Shown here: positions 54,580 through 63,025 of the stretch, piece after piece
How the letters are laid out: each line of letters starts with the position of its first letter
How positions within the stretch are numbered: the stretch's first letter is position 1
DNA from: Methylocystis sp. IM3
GTDB lineage: Bacteria; Pseudomonadota; Alphaproteobacteria; Rhizobiales; Beijerinckiaceae
Assembly (NCBI RefSeq): GCF_038070105.1
Contig: NZ_JBBPBZ010000002.1
Span: 2,958,501 to 3,022,500 of the forward strand
DNA length: 64,000 nucleotides
Reading direction: 5' to 3'
Notes under the pieces: model-generated
The model's input: the letters and a program-made list of their open reading frames with translations, nothing else
Told to the model about the DNA's origin: nothing
Database searches by the model: none
Translations under genes and position numbers: made by a program

Positions 54580-54838
54580 GGTCCCCGCGGCGAAGGCGCC
54601 GCCCGGCCTTCGCGCTTGGAAAGCCTGCGCGTTCCCTGCCGCCCGCCGCCATGTTGCCCTTGCGCCACAGTCGCGGAAATTCTCGCGGCCTGCGCCCAGG
54701 CTGGGCGGCGCGGGATTCACAGGGATGCCGACGCGCGCTAGTTTTTTCCATGAAGGGCTCGCGCGCCGGCGGCGACGCGCCATATCCTTGACAGTTCCCA
54801 ATCTTCGCGCCGTGCGTCGCTTTCCTTCGGGGGCAGCC

Positions 54839-56431
54839 ATGCTTGCGTATATTGTTCGGTTCGGACTTTCCGGCGTCGCGCTCGCGGCGGCGCTGAGCTC
54901 GGCTCAGGCCGCGACGCCGCGCCGTCCGGATCTCCTGGCCCCGCCCGCCACCGTCGCGCTTAGCGGGCTCGACAAGGCCCCGACCGTCGCCCCGCTCGCG
55001 GCCGACGCGCTTCCCGCCATAGACGCGCCGCCTCTCGTCGCTCTCACCGCCGCCAAGCTGCGCGTCGTGCCCGCCGCGCCGGACGAACTCGATCTCGCCT
55101 GGAGCCTGCTTCCCGACGATCAGCGCGGGCTGGCGCTGGCGCTATCGGACTGGAGCGCCGCGCCCGAGGTCGCCCGCGACGCCGCGCGCCGCGCCCTGCG
55201 CGCCAAACTCGCGCGCGCCTATGCCGCGCGCCATTTCGCGCCCTTCTGGACGGAGGGCGCCGGCTGGCGCGAGGCCGCCGGCTCCGCCATTGCGCGCCTG
55301 CGCGCGGCGAATGAAGACGGGCTCGACCTGCGCGGCGCGACGATTCCCTCCGCGGAGACGGGCGCCAGCGTCGCCGGCGAGCTGGCCCTTTCCGAGGCTG
55401 TCGCCCTCTATGCCCATCAGGCGCGCGGCGGCCGTCTCCAGCCCGAGCGGCTCTCCCGCCTCATCGGCGCAAAGACCGCCCTTCCCGATCCCGCCCGGGC
55501 CGTGGCCGAGGTCGCGGACGCGAAGGAGCGCGCGGGCGAGACCCTGCAAAACTTCAACCCGCCCCATTTCGGCTATCAGCAACTGCGCGAGAAACTCGTG
55601 GAGTTGCGAACCAACCGCGCCGGCCTGCCGGAGTTCGACGACCGTCTCGCCGCCGCCGAGGCTGGCGTGGCCCAGACCGACGCCCTGCCGCCCGCCAAGG
55701 CGAAGCGGCGGCGCATGGAGACGCTGGGCGGCCCGTCGACCTCGCATCTCGAGGCCGAGATCGTCGCCAATATGGAGCGCTGGCGCTGGCTGCCGCGCGA
55801 CATGGGCGACAACCGGATCGAGGTGAACATCCCCGATTTCGAACTCGCGGTCATTCGCAACGGCGCGGTGGCTCATCGCACCCGCGTGATCGTCGGCAAG
55901 GAGCAGACGCCGACGCCAATCTTCTCCGACGAGATGGTCGAGATCATCGTCAATCCGTCGTGGTATGTGCCGCAATCCATCATCCAGAAGGAATGGCGTG
56001 GCGGCGTCGGCGCGGGTTACGAGGTTTCCTACCGCAACGGGCAGATGGTCGTGCGCCAGCCGCCGGGCGAGAAGAACGCGCTCGGCCGAGTGAAATTCGT
56101 CTTCCCCAACGATTACGCCGTCTATATGCACGACACGCCGTCGCGGGGACTCTTCGCCCAGTCGCATCGCGCCTTCAGCCATGGCTGCATGCGCGTCGAT
56201 CAGCCCTTCGCTCTGGCCGAAGCCGTGCTCGGACCGGGAAGCGGCTGGTCGCAGGAGCGGGTGAAGCGGCTCGTGGGCGACAGCGAGCGCTATATCAATC
56301 TCTCGAAACCCCTGCCCGTGCACATCGTCTATTTCACCGCTTACGTGGACGACGCGGGCCGGCTGGTGCAGCGCCCCGACCTCTATGGTTATTCGGCGCG
56401 GGTGCGGAAGGCGCTGGGTTTTTCGAGCTGA
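54839..56431 (+). CDS. L,D-transpeptidase (YcbB/LdtD-like)
   Basis: A 530-residue periplasmic protein. A signal peptide (about 1-22, ending AQAA) is followed by a long helical region (YcbB-type insert, with AREKLVELRTNR-like LREKLVELRTNRAGLP) and a YkuD catalytic domain with MHDTPS and the Cys motif HGCMRV (about 448-453). It makes 3-3 peptidoglycan cross-links. A different architecture from the transpeptidase at 4.1 kb implies non-identical roles. TTGACA near 54788 is a possible -35 without a clear -10. Confidence 0.9.
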   Translation: MLAYIVRFGLSGVALAAALSSAQAATPRRPDLLAPPATVALSGLDKAPTVAPLAADALPAIDAPPLVALTAAKLRVVPAAPDELDLAWSLLPDDQRGLALALSDWSAAPEVARDAARRALRAKLARAYAARHFAPFWTEGAGWREAAGSAIARLRAANEDGLDLRGATIPSAETGASVAGELALSEAVALYAHQARGGRLQPERLSRLIGAKTALPDPARAVAEVADAKERAGETLQNFNPPHFGYQQLREKLVELRTNRAGLPEFDDRLAAAEAGVAQTDALPPAKAKRRRMETLGGPSTSHLEAEIVANMERWRWLPRDMGDNRIEVNIPDFELAVIRNGAVAHRTRVIVGKEQTPTPIFSDEMVEIIVNPSWYVPQSIIQKEWRGGVGAGYEVSYRNGQMVVRQPPGEKNALGRVKFVFPNDYAVYMHDTPSRGLFAQSHRAFSHGCMRVDQPFALAEAVLGPGSGWSQERVKRLVGDSERYINLSKPLPVHIVYFTAYVDDAGRLVQRPDLYGYSARVRKALGFSS

Positions 56432-56432
56432 G

Positions 56433-57095
56433 TCACGCCCGCCGTCCCGAAAACAGGGCGGCGCAGCCCACGACCTCGACCGAGACCTCGGCGAAACGCC
56501 TCTCCAGCTCGCGGCGCAGCGCCGCAAGATCGTCGCGCGTGTTCGAGAAGACGCCGTCGGAATTGTAATAGTCCATGAGCCAGCGCGCCGCCGCGCTTCT
56601 CTCCACGCCGCCCTGCAGCAGGGTCGAGCCGAAGATCACGGCGCCGGGCGCCATCAGCGGCGCGAGATGGTCGAAGACGATCGCCTTGGCGGCCATGTCG
56701 CCCGGCAGGCAGTGAAGCAGATAATTGACGGCGACCGAGTCGAAGGGCGCGCCGTCGAAAGAGATCGGCTCCAGCACGTTGCGGATGTGCGTTTCGGGCC
56801 GGTAGCGGGCGATGCGCCGGGCGGCGAAGGCCAGCGAATTCGGGTTCAGATCCATCAGCGCAAGGCGCGGATGGGCGGCGGGAAAGCGGCATTTGTCGAG
56901 GTAATAGCCGCTACCGACGCCGACATCGAGGTGATTGGCCGTGACATGGCGGTCGTAATGGGCGAGCAGCCGGGGCGTCGGGCATTTCCAGATGAGGCGG
57001 TTCGAAACCCACAGCACGCGCAGGTCGTAGAAATTCAGCATTCCGGGCGTGTAGATCGCCTGGCCGGCGGCGATCTCCTCAGGCGTGAAGGACAT
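56433..57095 (-). CDS. Class I SAM-dependent methyltransferase
   Basis: A 220-residue enzyme with a Rossmann-type SAM site: HLDVGVGSGYYLDKC (motif I) and ALMDLNPNSLAFA (motif II). A catalytic-type VAVNYLLHCLPGD segment follows. GGGAGG precedes the ATG at 57095. The sequence is near to small-molecule O- or C-methyltransferases of the UbiE/methyltransferase-12 type, but the substrate is unknown. It diverges from the ABC-F gene. Confidence 0.85.
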   Translation of the reverse strand: MSFTPEEIAAGQAIYTPGMLNFYDLRVLWVSNRLIWKCPTPRLLAHYDRHVTANHLDVGVGSGYYLDKCRFPAAHPRLALMDLNPNSLAFAARRIARYRPETHIRNVLEPISFDGAPFDSVAVNYLLHCLPGDMAAKAIVFDHLAPLMAPGAVIFGSTLLQGGVERSAAARWLMDYYNSDGVFSNTRDDLAALRRELERRFAEVSVEVVGCAALFSGRRA

Positions 57096-57199
57096 TTTGC
57101 CTCCCTTGCAGATTTGGCCGCGCGAGGGGTGGCAAACCGCGCCGGGCCGTGGAAAAAGGCTCCAACCCCAAGAGAGACACGAGACACGGTTCCCGCGCA

Positions 57200-59017
57200 A
57201 TGGCCCCGCCCCCCCTCCTCGCCCTGCAGGGCGTCATGCTCACCCTCGGCGGCAAGCCCTTGCTGGAGGGGGCCGAGCTTTCGGTCGCCCCCGGCGCGCG
57301 CATCTGCCTCGTCGGCCGCAACGGCTCCGGCAAATCCACTTTGCTCAAGATCGCCGCCGGCGAGATCGAGGCGGACGCCGGCGTCCGGTTTCTCCAGCCC
57401 GGCGCCTCCTTGCGCTATCTGCCGCAGGAGCCGGATTTCTCGGGCTTTTCGACCACGGCGGCCTATGTCGAGGCGGGGCTCGGCCCGCTCGACGATCCGC
57501 ATGCCGCACGGACGCTGCTCGACGACCTCGGCCTGACGGGCGACGAAGACCCGTCGAAGGTCTCGGGCGGCGAAGCACGCCGGGCGGCGCTCGCCCGCGC
57601 GCTGGCGCCGGAGCCCGACATTCTGCTGCTCGACGAACCGACGAACCATCTCGACCTCCCCACCATCCTGTGGCTGGAAGAACGGCTCGACGCGCTGCGC
57701 TCGGCGATGGTCATCATCAGCCACGACCGGCGATTCCTTCAGGATCTCACCCGCGAGACCGTCTGGATCGACCGCGGCCGCGCCCGCCATCTCTCGCGCG
57801 GCTTCGCCGACTTCGAGGCCTGGCGCGACCGCGAGCTCGAGGAGGAGGAGAAACAGGCGCACAAGCTCGAGCGCAAGATCGTCAATGAGGAGCATTGGCT
57901 GCGCCACGGCGTCTCGGGCCGGCGCAAGCGCAATGTGAAGCGGCTGGCCGGGCTCCAGACGCTGCGCGCCGAACGGCGCAACCGCGTCATGCCGACGGGC
58001 GAAGTGAAGCTCGAAGCGAGCGAGGCGCAGCTGTCCGGCAAGCTCGTCATCGAGGCGGTGAAGCTGCGCAAAAGCTATGGCGAGCGCGTCATCGTCGACA
58101 ATTTCACGACGCGCATCCTGCGCGGCGACCGACTCGGCGTCGTCGGCGCCAATGGCGCGGGCAAGACGACGCTCATCTCTCTCCTGACCGGCGCCCTCCC
58201 GCCCGACAGCGGCCGGCTGAAGCTCGGCGCCGGGCTCGAAATGGCGACCCTCGACCAGAGCCGCGCCAGCCTGAAGCCCGAGACGACGCTGCAGGACGCC
58301 CTCACCGGCGGCGGCTCGGATACGGTCGAAATCAACGGCGAGCGGCGCCACGTCGTCGGCTACATGAAGGACTTTCTCTTCAAGCCCGAACAGGCGCGCA
58401 CGCCCATCGGCAAGCTCTCGGGCGGGGAGCGGGGCCGCCTCATGCTCGCCCGGGCGCTGGCCAAGCCCTCCAATCTTCTCGTGCTCGACGAGCCGACGAA
58501 CGACCTCGACCTCGAAACCCTCGACCTCCTCGAGGAGATGCTGGCAGATTATCCCGGCACGCTGATCGTCGTGTCGCACGACCGCGATTTTCTCGACCGG
58601 GTCGCGACGAGCGTGCTGGTGAGCGAGGGCGACGGGCGCTGGGTGGAATATGCCGGCGGCTACAGCGACATGGTCGCGCAGCGCGGCCGCGGCGTCGAGG
58701 CGCGCGGAAGCGCCGCCTTGCGGGAGGCCCCGAAAGAGAAGGCGCCGAAGGAGAAGCCCGCCGAGCGGCAGCCGGCAAAAGCGAAGCTCTCCTTCAAGGA
58801 GCAGCACGCGCTCCAGACCCTCCCCGCCAAAATGGAGGAGCTCAAGGAAAAACGCGCCAAATTGCAGGGGCTTCTCGACGATCCGGAGCTTTATGCGAAA
58901 GACCCCGCCAAATTCGCCCGGGCGAGCGAGATGTTCGCAAGCATCGAGGCGGCGCTCGCCGCCGCAGAGGAGGAATGGCTGGAGCTCGAAATCAAGCGCG
59001 AGGAGATCGAAGGCTAA
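57200..59017 (+). CDS. ABC-F family ATPase (Uup-like)
   Basis: A 605-residue protein with two ABC domains and no membrane segment. Walker A motifs are GRNGSGKST and GANGAGKTT; signatures are VSGGEARRAAL and LSGGERGRLML; each Walker B ends in DEPTNHLDL or DEPTNDLDL. A linker between the domains and a C-terminal coiled coil (LPAKMEELKEKRAKLQGLLD) match Uup, which acts at stalled ribosomes and on DNA stability. The ATG at 57200 is chosen by family start; a GTG at 57149 could extend it. Confidence 0.9.
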   Translation: MAPPPLLALQGVMLTLGGKPLLEGAELSVAPGARICLVGRNGSGKSTLLKIAAGEIEADAGVRFLQPGASLRYLPQEPDFSGFSTTAAYVEAGLGPLDDPHAARTLLDDLGLTGDEDPSKVSGGEARRAALARALAPEPDILLLDEPTNHLDLPTILWLEERLDALRSAMVIISHDRRFLQDLTRETVWIDRGRARHLSRGFADFEAWRDRELEEEEKQAHKLERKIVNEEHWLRHGVSGRRKRNVKRLAGLQTLRAERRNRVMPTGEVKLEASEAQLSGKLVIEAVKLRKSYGERVIVDNFTTRILRGDRLGVVGANGAGKTTLISLLTGALPPDSGRLKLGAGLEMATLDQSRASLKPETTLQDALTGGGSDTVEINGERRHVVGYMKDFLFKPEQARTPIGKLSGGERGRLMLARALAKPSNLLVLDEPTNDLDLETLDLLEEMLADYPGTLIVVSHDRDFLDRVATSVLVSEGDGRWVEYAGGYSDMVAQRGRGVEARGSAALREAPKEKAPKEKPAERQPAKAKLSFKEQHALQTLPAKMEELKEKRAKLQGLLDDPELYAKDPAKFARASEMFASIEAALAAAEEEWLELEIKREEIEG

Positions 59018-59322
59018 AGGTTCGCGCGAGCTTAACAATCTTTAAGACTGCGTTCACGCGGCCAAAAGGGCGGCTGTGTCTCAATGGGCGTCGTCATCGG
59101 AGCGGCCTTTGGCGCCGACGCCACCATGCGACAGAACCACAGCAACCGAGCCATTTCCCTGCTCTTGCGCCTCGTGATCCTTGCGGGCGCGTCGCTTCTG
59201 TTCCTGCGGGGCCTTTTCTCGGGCGCCGCGCCCTGATCGCCGCTGGCGCGCCACTCGACGCCGTGGATCAGGCCTGTCATTTTGACGGCGACTCTTTTTC
59301 GAGCGGCGCGGGAGCGGATGGG
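59018..59322. other. Region between the ABC-F gene and the next small gene
   Basis: This 305-bp stretch contains a short possible ORF (59084-59236, listed separately) and otherwise nothing recognised. The first 40 bases are relatively AT-rich (TTAACAATCTTTAAGACTG) and could contain a promoter or transcript end. Confidence 0.4.
59084..59236 (+). CDS. Possible small membrane protein (50 aa)
   Basis: A 50-residue ORF whose second half has one strongly hydrophobic helix (ISLLLRLVILAGASLLFLRG). A basic stretch before it (RQNHSNRA) would set an inside-out orientation. An internal ATG at 59126 would give 36 residues. Ribosome-binding signals are weak (AAAAGGG 15 bp upstream). It may be a real small membrane protein, but chance cannot be excluded at this length. 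Confidence 0.35.
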   Translation: MGVVIGAAFGADATMRQNHSNRAISLLLRLVILAGASLLFLRGLFSGAAP

Positions 59323-59577
59323 ATGCGGAGAATTTGGTTTTCGATCGGCGCGCTGTTGCTGGCCGGCGGAGCGCCGGCGCAGGCGCAGGAAACGCCCCGC
59401 AACGTCATTGCCGCGCATGTGCGGCTGCAGGGGTATCCCTGCGACGCGCCCAAGAGCGCAAAGCGCGACGCGGCGGCGTCGCGGCCCGATGAAGCCGTGT
59501 GGATCCTCGTCTGTGAGAATGCGCGCTACCGGGTCCGCCTCGTGCCCAACATGGCGGATTTCATCGAGCCCTTCTGA
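59323..59577 (+). CDS. Small secreted protein of unknown function (84 aa)
   Basis: An 84-residue ORF starting at ATG 59323 with a signal peptide (MRRIWFSIGALLLAGGAPAQ). The mature part has two cysteines (LQGYPCDAP and WILVCENAR) likely joined by a disulfide, then RYRVRLVPNMADFIEPF. GGAG lies just upstream. No family was identified with certainty, but similar short exported proteins occur in alphaproteobacteria. It is convergent with the leftward ssrA-sspB group. Confidence 0.65.
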   Translation: MRRIWFSIGALLLAGGAPAQAQETPRNVIAAHVRLQGYPCDAPKSAKRDAAASRPDEAVWILVCENARYRVRLVPNMADFIEPF

Positions 59578-59581
59578 CGCT

Positions 59582-59830
59582 TCAGCGCGCCGCCGACATC
59601 GCCCGCTCCAGAACGAAAACCCTCAGCGCCGAAGAAAGATTCGCGTCGCCCCGTCCCGCGTCGACCCGCGCGACGAGCGCCGCGAGAGAGATGCCCTCCT
59701 GAGCCGCAATGTCCTTCAAGGCGCGCCAAAACGCGTCTTCGAGCGATATGCTGGTCCGATGGCCCGCAATGAGGACCGAATGTTTGACGACGCGGCCGGA
59801 GCGGGCGCCCGGCTCGGCCCTGTCGTTCAC
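59582..59830 (-). CDS. Ribbon-helix-helix domain protein
   Basis: An 82-residue protein with the core TSISLEDAFWRALKDIAAQE and ISLAALVARVDAGRGDANLS, typical of the RHH_4 family. Such proteins bind DNA as dimers, though for this family the targets are unknown. It starts with GTG overlapping the stop of the DUF4169 gene, and lies last in the leftward unit after ssrA and sspB. Confidence 0.88.
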   Translation of the reverse strand: MNDRAEPGARSGRVVKHSVLIAGHRTSISLEDAFWRALKDIAAQEGISLAALVARVDAGRGDANLSSALRVFVLERAMSAAR

Positions 59831-60018
59831 GCCGGCTCTTCTCCGGGCTCGCGCTTATGCGCGTCGAGCCGTCGCGCCTCCAGGCGCTCTTGCGCGGTCG
59901 CCAGCGTCCGCTCGGCGTTGCTGCGCCCGAAGACGGCGCGGTTCTGCTGCGCCTGCGCGTCTTTCTCGCGCCGGGCGCGCTCCTTGCGGGCGCGGCGCAG
60001 ATTGACGATCTCGCCCAT
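59827..60018 (-). CDS. DUF4169 family protein
   Basis: A 63-residue basic protein beginning MGEIVNLRRARKERARREKD, the family signature, with helical Arg/Ala/Gln-rich sequence afterwards. Function is unknown. Its ATG overlaps the sspB stop by one base and its stop overlaps the RHH gene, so the three are translationally coupled. Confidence 0.88.
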   Translation of the reverse strand: MGEIVNLRRARKERARREKDAQAQQNRAVFGRSNAERTLATAQERLEARRLDAHKREPGEEPA

Positions 60019-60605
60019 CAGGTCTTTTTGCGGAAGGCGTCGATGGACACGACCTTGGCGTCGCCCTCGCCCTGGCCCTCGGCTTCTTGCGCGGCGGGCG
60101 GCTCGGCCTTGTCGGCCGCTCGGGATTTCGAGGGCGCAAGCTTCTCCGCTTTGGCGGGCGCGGCCTTCGCCTCGGCCTTTTCCGCGGTCACGAGGCTCGG
60201 GCGGCGCGGCGCTTCTTCTGCGTCCTCGTCTTCCTCTTCCTCGAAATCGGCGGTCTCGAAGCGCAGGCCGAATTCGACGGACGGATCATAGAAGCCGGTG
60301 ATCGCCGCGTAAGGGATGTAGAGATGTTCGGGAATCGAGCGGAAGGAGAGCGTGACGCCGAACCCCTCTTCGTCCACCACCAAATTGGAATACTGGTGCT
60401 GAAGGATGATCGTCAGCTCCTGGGGCCACTGCTCGGCCAGGCGGCGGGAAATCTTCACGTCCGGCGCGTCCGTCCGGAAGCTGATGGTGAAATGATGGTC
60501 GCCGGGAAGATAGCCGCTCTCGGCCACATCCCCCAAAACCTTGCGCACCACGCCGCGCATCGCGTCCTGAACGAGAAGGTCGTAACGAATGAGATCGGTC
60601 GCCAT
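60018..60605 (-). CDS. sspB: ClpXP adaptor protein SspB (alphaproteobacterial type)
   Basis: A 195-residue protein. The substrate-binding domain begins IRYDLLVQDAMRGVVRKVL and contains HHFTISFRTDAPDV and LTIILQHQYSNLVV; an acidic linker (EEEEDEDAEE) and Ala/Lys-rich tail end in SIDAFRKK, the likely ClpX-docking tail. SspB delivers ssrA-tagged proteins to ClpXP by binding the tag's N-terminal AANDN part. Its gene lies 51 bp after the ssrA gene on the same strand, linking tag and adaptor. Confidence 0.93.
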   Translation of the reverse strand: MATDLIRYDLLVQDAMRGVVRKVLGDVAESGYLPGDHHFTISFRTDAPDVKISRRLAEQWPQELTIILQHQYSNLVVDEEGFGVTLSFRSIPEHLYIPYAAITGFYDPSVEFGLRFETADFEEEEDEDAEEAPRRPSLVTAEKAEAKAAPAKAEKLAPSKSRAADKAEPPAAQEAEGQGEGDAKVVSIDAFRKKT

Positions 60606-60656
60606 GCGCTTGTCCCTGGAGCCGATCGTCTCGCACTCCGCCCCGCCGCGGAGACG

Positions 60657-60696
60657 GGAAAAATGAAGTGGAGGCTTCTGTTGCCAGGCGCCTCCG
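60657..60696 (-). terminator. 3' hairpin and T run of the tmRNA gene
   Basis: Read leftward, GGAGGC (60696-60691) pairs with GCCTCC (to about 60671), followed by ACTTCATTTTT ending near 60659. This may serve both as the last structural element of the coding piece and as the transcription stop before sspB. Confidence 0.6.
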
Positions 60697-60981
60697 AGCC
60701 CCGCCTAGAAGTGCTAACCCCTAGGGCTTTGATCCCGGTGTGGGCGCCGCATTACGCGGCGACGGCCACCGGAGCATAGTTGTCGTTGGCAACTATAAGG
60801 TTTGACCCGATAACGGCGGTATCATGCCGAGCGAAAAAGCACCCTTTACACCCTCGTCGATCCTATTTCGCCCCCGCCGCAGCCCGCCGTGACGGGCTCT
60901 GGTGGAGGCGCCGGGTACCGCCCCCGGGTCCGAATGGTTTATTCCGATGTTCGTTTATCGCCATAGCCGCCGTGAAGCGGC
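60657..60981 (-). ncRNA. ssrA: tmRNA, circularly permuted two-piece type
   Basis: Leftward RNA gene. The tag ORF (60790-60752) encodes ANDNYAPVAVAA and TAA; with the charged Ala the tag is AANDNYAPVAVAA, close to known alphaproteobacterial tags. The acceptor piece comes first and ends CCTCCACCA at 60900, with a T-arm-like CCGGG-GGCGGTA-CCCGG. The coding piece begins GGGGGCG (60875), which pairs with CGCCTCC of the acceptor strand, giving a G-U pair at the third position as needed for alanylation. The coding piece ends with a CCTGGCAACAGAAG loop region, then a T run near 60660. Ends are approximate. Confidence 0.93.
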
Positions 60982-60987
60982 AAACCG

Positions 60988-61016
60988 AATATAGGCGCTC
61001 CCCGGAATTTGTGAAA
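60988..61016 (-). promoter_or_regulatory. Probable ssrA promoter
   Basis: Leftward -35 TTTCAC (61016-61011) and -10 TATATT (60993-60988) are separated by exactly 17 bp. Transcription would start near 60981, about 80 bases before the acceptor CCA end. The -10 is near consensus and the -35 is moderate. Confidence 0.65.
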
Positions 61017-61102
61017 GGGGGCGAAGCGCGGCCGTCAAAGGTCTCGGTGGACAGGCGGAAACGCCCGCCGGCGCGGGCGGGCGCTTCGTTTTGCAGCCGC
61101 GC

Positions 61103-61405
61103 TCAGCGGACGATGAGCTGATCCTTCACAGGGCCGAGAACGTCGCTCGAAACGATTTTTTTCGCTGTGAGGTCCTCGACGCTCTTGAAGGGACGCGCCT
61201 TCACGATCGCCTCGGCGACGCTCTTGTTGAACCCCCTGACGGACAGAAGCTGCTCCATCGTCGCGGAGTTGAGATCGAGGCGCTGCGCCTCCGGGGCCAT
61301 TTTGGTTGACGGCGCCGCGGCGGGAGAGGCTTTCGTTGCCGGACCCTCGGCGAAGGCCGGCGCGGCGGCGAGAAGGGCGACGGCGAGAACAAGCGTGCGA
61401 ATCAT
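61103..61405 (-). CDS. ComEA-like helix-hairpin-helix exported protein
   Basis: A 100-residue protein. The ATG at 61405 follows GAGGAG and opens onto a signal peptide (MIRTLVLAVALLAAAPAFAE). A helix-hairpin-helix domain follows: LDLNSATMEQLLSVRGFNKS and AEAIVKARPFKSVEDLTAKK, as in ComEA and related non-specific DNA-binding proteins. DNA binding in the periplasm is plausible; a role in DNA uptake is not shown here. It lies between ssrA and pth. Confidence 0.82.
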   Translation of the reverse strand: MIRTLVLAVALLAAAPAFAEGPATKASPAAAPSTKMAPEAQRLDLNSATMEQLLSVRGFNKSVAEAIVKARPFKSVEDLTAKKIVSSDVLGPVKDQLIVR

Positions 61406-61511
61406 CTTTCGGCTCCTCGGCTCTATCGAGACCGCGTCTCGATGAAGAGGAGCATCGCGTATCCGTGCTGAACAGCTGCTGAGAGCGGCGTTCATGCGCC
61501 GTTTAGAGAGG

Positions 61512-62117
61512 TTACTTTTCCCCGACCCGCTTCACGACGTCGAAGCCCTTCGCCTCCATGGCGAGGTGAAGCCTGTTCTGGAGCCCGGCGTCGTCGCCCT
61601 TGACGAGAAGCGGCGCATTGTCGGCGAGGGCGTCGCAGAGCGCCTCGACCCAGGGCTCCTCGCTCCTGCCGAAATCATTCAGCACATAGCCGTGCACCAG
61701 CGCCTTGTCGCCGGGATGGCCGATGCCCATGCGCACGCGCTTGTAGTCGTTGCCGACATGGGCGGTGATGGAGCGCAGGCCATTGTGGCCCGCGACGCCC
61801 CCGCCGATCTTGATTCGGCATTTGGCAGGCGCGAGGTCGAGCTCGTCGTGAAAGACGACGATGTCGCCAACCGGAATCTTGTGGAAGCGCGCGGCCTCGC
61901 CGACCGAGCGGCCGCTCTCGTTCATATAGGTTTGCGGCTGGAGCAGCAGAACTTTCTCGCCCGCGATCGTTCCCTCGCTGGCGAGGCCCTGAAAACGCGA
62001 CCGCGCTTGCGCGAAGCCATGGCGGCGGGCGATGGCCTCGAGAGCCATGAAGCCGATGTTGTGGCGATTTCTGGCGTATTGGCGGCCGGGATTGCCGAGG
62101 CCGACGAAGAGCAGCAT
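61512..62117 (-). CDS. pth: Peptidyl-tRNA hydrolase
   Basis: A 201-residue enzyme that frees tRNA from prematurely released peptidyl-tRNA. The N-terminal [20 protein letters not shown] carries the catalytic His, and [19 protein letters not shown] and the GHNGLRSI segment form the active site. It follows rplY on the same strand, a common pairing, separated by a palindromic hairpin. It works in the same rescue area as tmRNA encoded nearby. Confidence 0.96.
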   Translation of the reverse strand: MLLFVGLGNPGRQYARNRHNIGFMALEAIARRHGFAQARSRFQGLASEGTIAGEKVLLLQPQTYMNESGRSVGEAARFHKIPVGDIVVFHDELDLAPAKCRIKIGGGVAGHNGLRSITAHVGNDYKRVRMGIGHPGDKALVHGYVLNDFGRSEEPWVEALCDALADNAPLLVKGDDAGLQNRLHLAMEAKGFDVVKRVGEK

Positions 62118-62141
62118 GACGGCGCCGATCCGTGAAGAAGA

Positions 62142-62167
62142 ACCCTCTCCCGCGCGCGGGAGAGGGT
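62142..62167. terminator. Perfect palindrome between rplY and pth
   Basis: ACCCTCTCCCGCG (62142-62154) is followed directly by CGCGGGAGAGGGT (62155-62167), a 26-bp perfect palindrome. Read leftward a TTCTTCTTC stretch follows. It could act as a terminator or partial attenuator between rplY and pth; it also resembles the hairpins of the intergenic repeats at 17.5 and 48.9 kb. Confidence 0.65.
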
Positions 62168-62177
62168 CTCGTCATTC

Positions 62178-62792
62178 TTACTTCTTCTTTTCCGCAGCGG
62201 CTGCGGGGGCCGCCTCTTCGCCGCCGCCAGCCGGCGGGGCGAGGCTCGCCACGGTGAAGTCCTTGTCGGGATTGGTGGGCTTGCAGCCCTCGGGCAACGG
62301 GATCGCCGAGATGTGCAGCGAATCGTTGAAGTCCATGCCCGAGAGATCGGCCGTGACCGCCTCGGGAATGGCGTCCGCCGGCACCGTCATTTCGATGGTG
62401 TGGTAGACGATGTTGAGCGCGCCGCCGCGCTTGAGGCCGGGCGACTGGTCCTGATTGATGAAGTGGACCGGCACGTTCACCTTGAGGCGCGAACCGGGCT
62501 TCAGGCGAAGGAAATCCACGTGGAGCGGGAAGTCGCGCACGACGTCGAGCTGGTAGTCGCGCGGAATGGCGCGCTCCTTCTTGCCGTCGATCTCGAGCTC
62601 GAAGATCGTCGTGAGGAAGTGGCCCGCGAAGATCAGCTGGGTCGTCGCCTTCTTGTCGAGCGAAATCGGCAAGGGCGCTTCGCCGCCGCCATACAGTACT
62701 GCTGGAATACGGCCCTCACGGCGAACGCTGCGGGCGGCCCCCTTGCCGGTCCCGCTGCGCACCGTGGCCGCGAGCGTCTTCATCTCGGCCAT
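62178..62792 (-). CDS. rplY: 50S ribosomal protein L25 / general stress protein Ctc
   Basis: A 204-residue two-domain L25 (CTC form). The 5S rRNA-binding N-terminal domain includes [22 protein letters not shown] and [20 protein letters not shown]; the C-terminal TL5-type domain ends in a low-complexity Ala/Lys tail ([13 protein letters not shown]). It is encoded upstream of pth. AAAGGA lies before the ATG. Confidence 0.95.
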   Translation of the reverse strand: MAEMKTLAATVRSGTGKGAARSVRREGRIPAVLYGGGEAPLPISLDKKATTQLIFAGHFLTTIFELEIDGKKERAIPRDYQLDVVRDFPLHVDFLRLKPGSRLKVNVPVHFINQDQSPGLKRGGALNIVYHTIEMTVPADAIPEAVTADLSGMDFNDSLHISAIPLPEGCKPTNPDKDFTVASLAPPAGGGEEAAPAAAAEKKK

Positions 62793-63025
62793 GTCGGTGT
62801 CCTTTCAAAAAAGAAAAAGCGCCGCTCGCCTCCAGGGGTGTCGGAAACGCAGGCGCCGAGCGCGAGCTTATAGGGGACAGGGCCGGGCGAGGCAAGGCGG
62901 CGCGTCGGCGCTGGAACGCATGACCCCGCTTGCGTTTCGAGGCCCCGCGCCTTTAACAGGAGTATTGAGAGAATTCTTGATTGGGCGGCGCCCGCCGCGA
63001 TGGTTCTTGCGAGGGGACGAACCGT

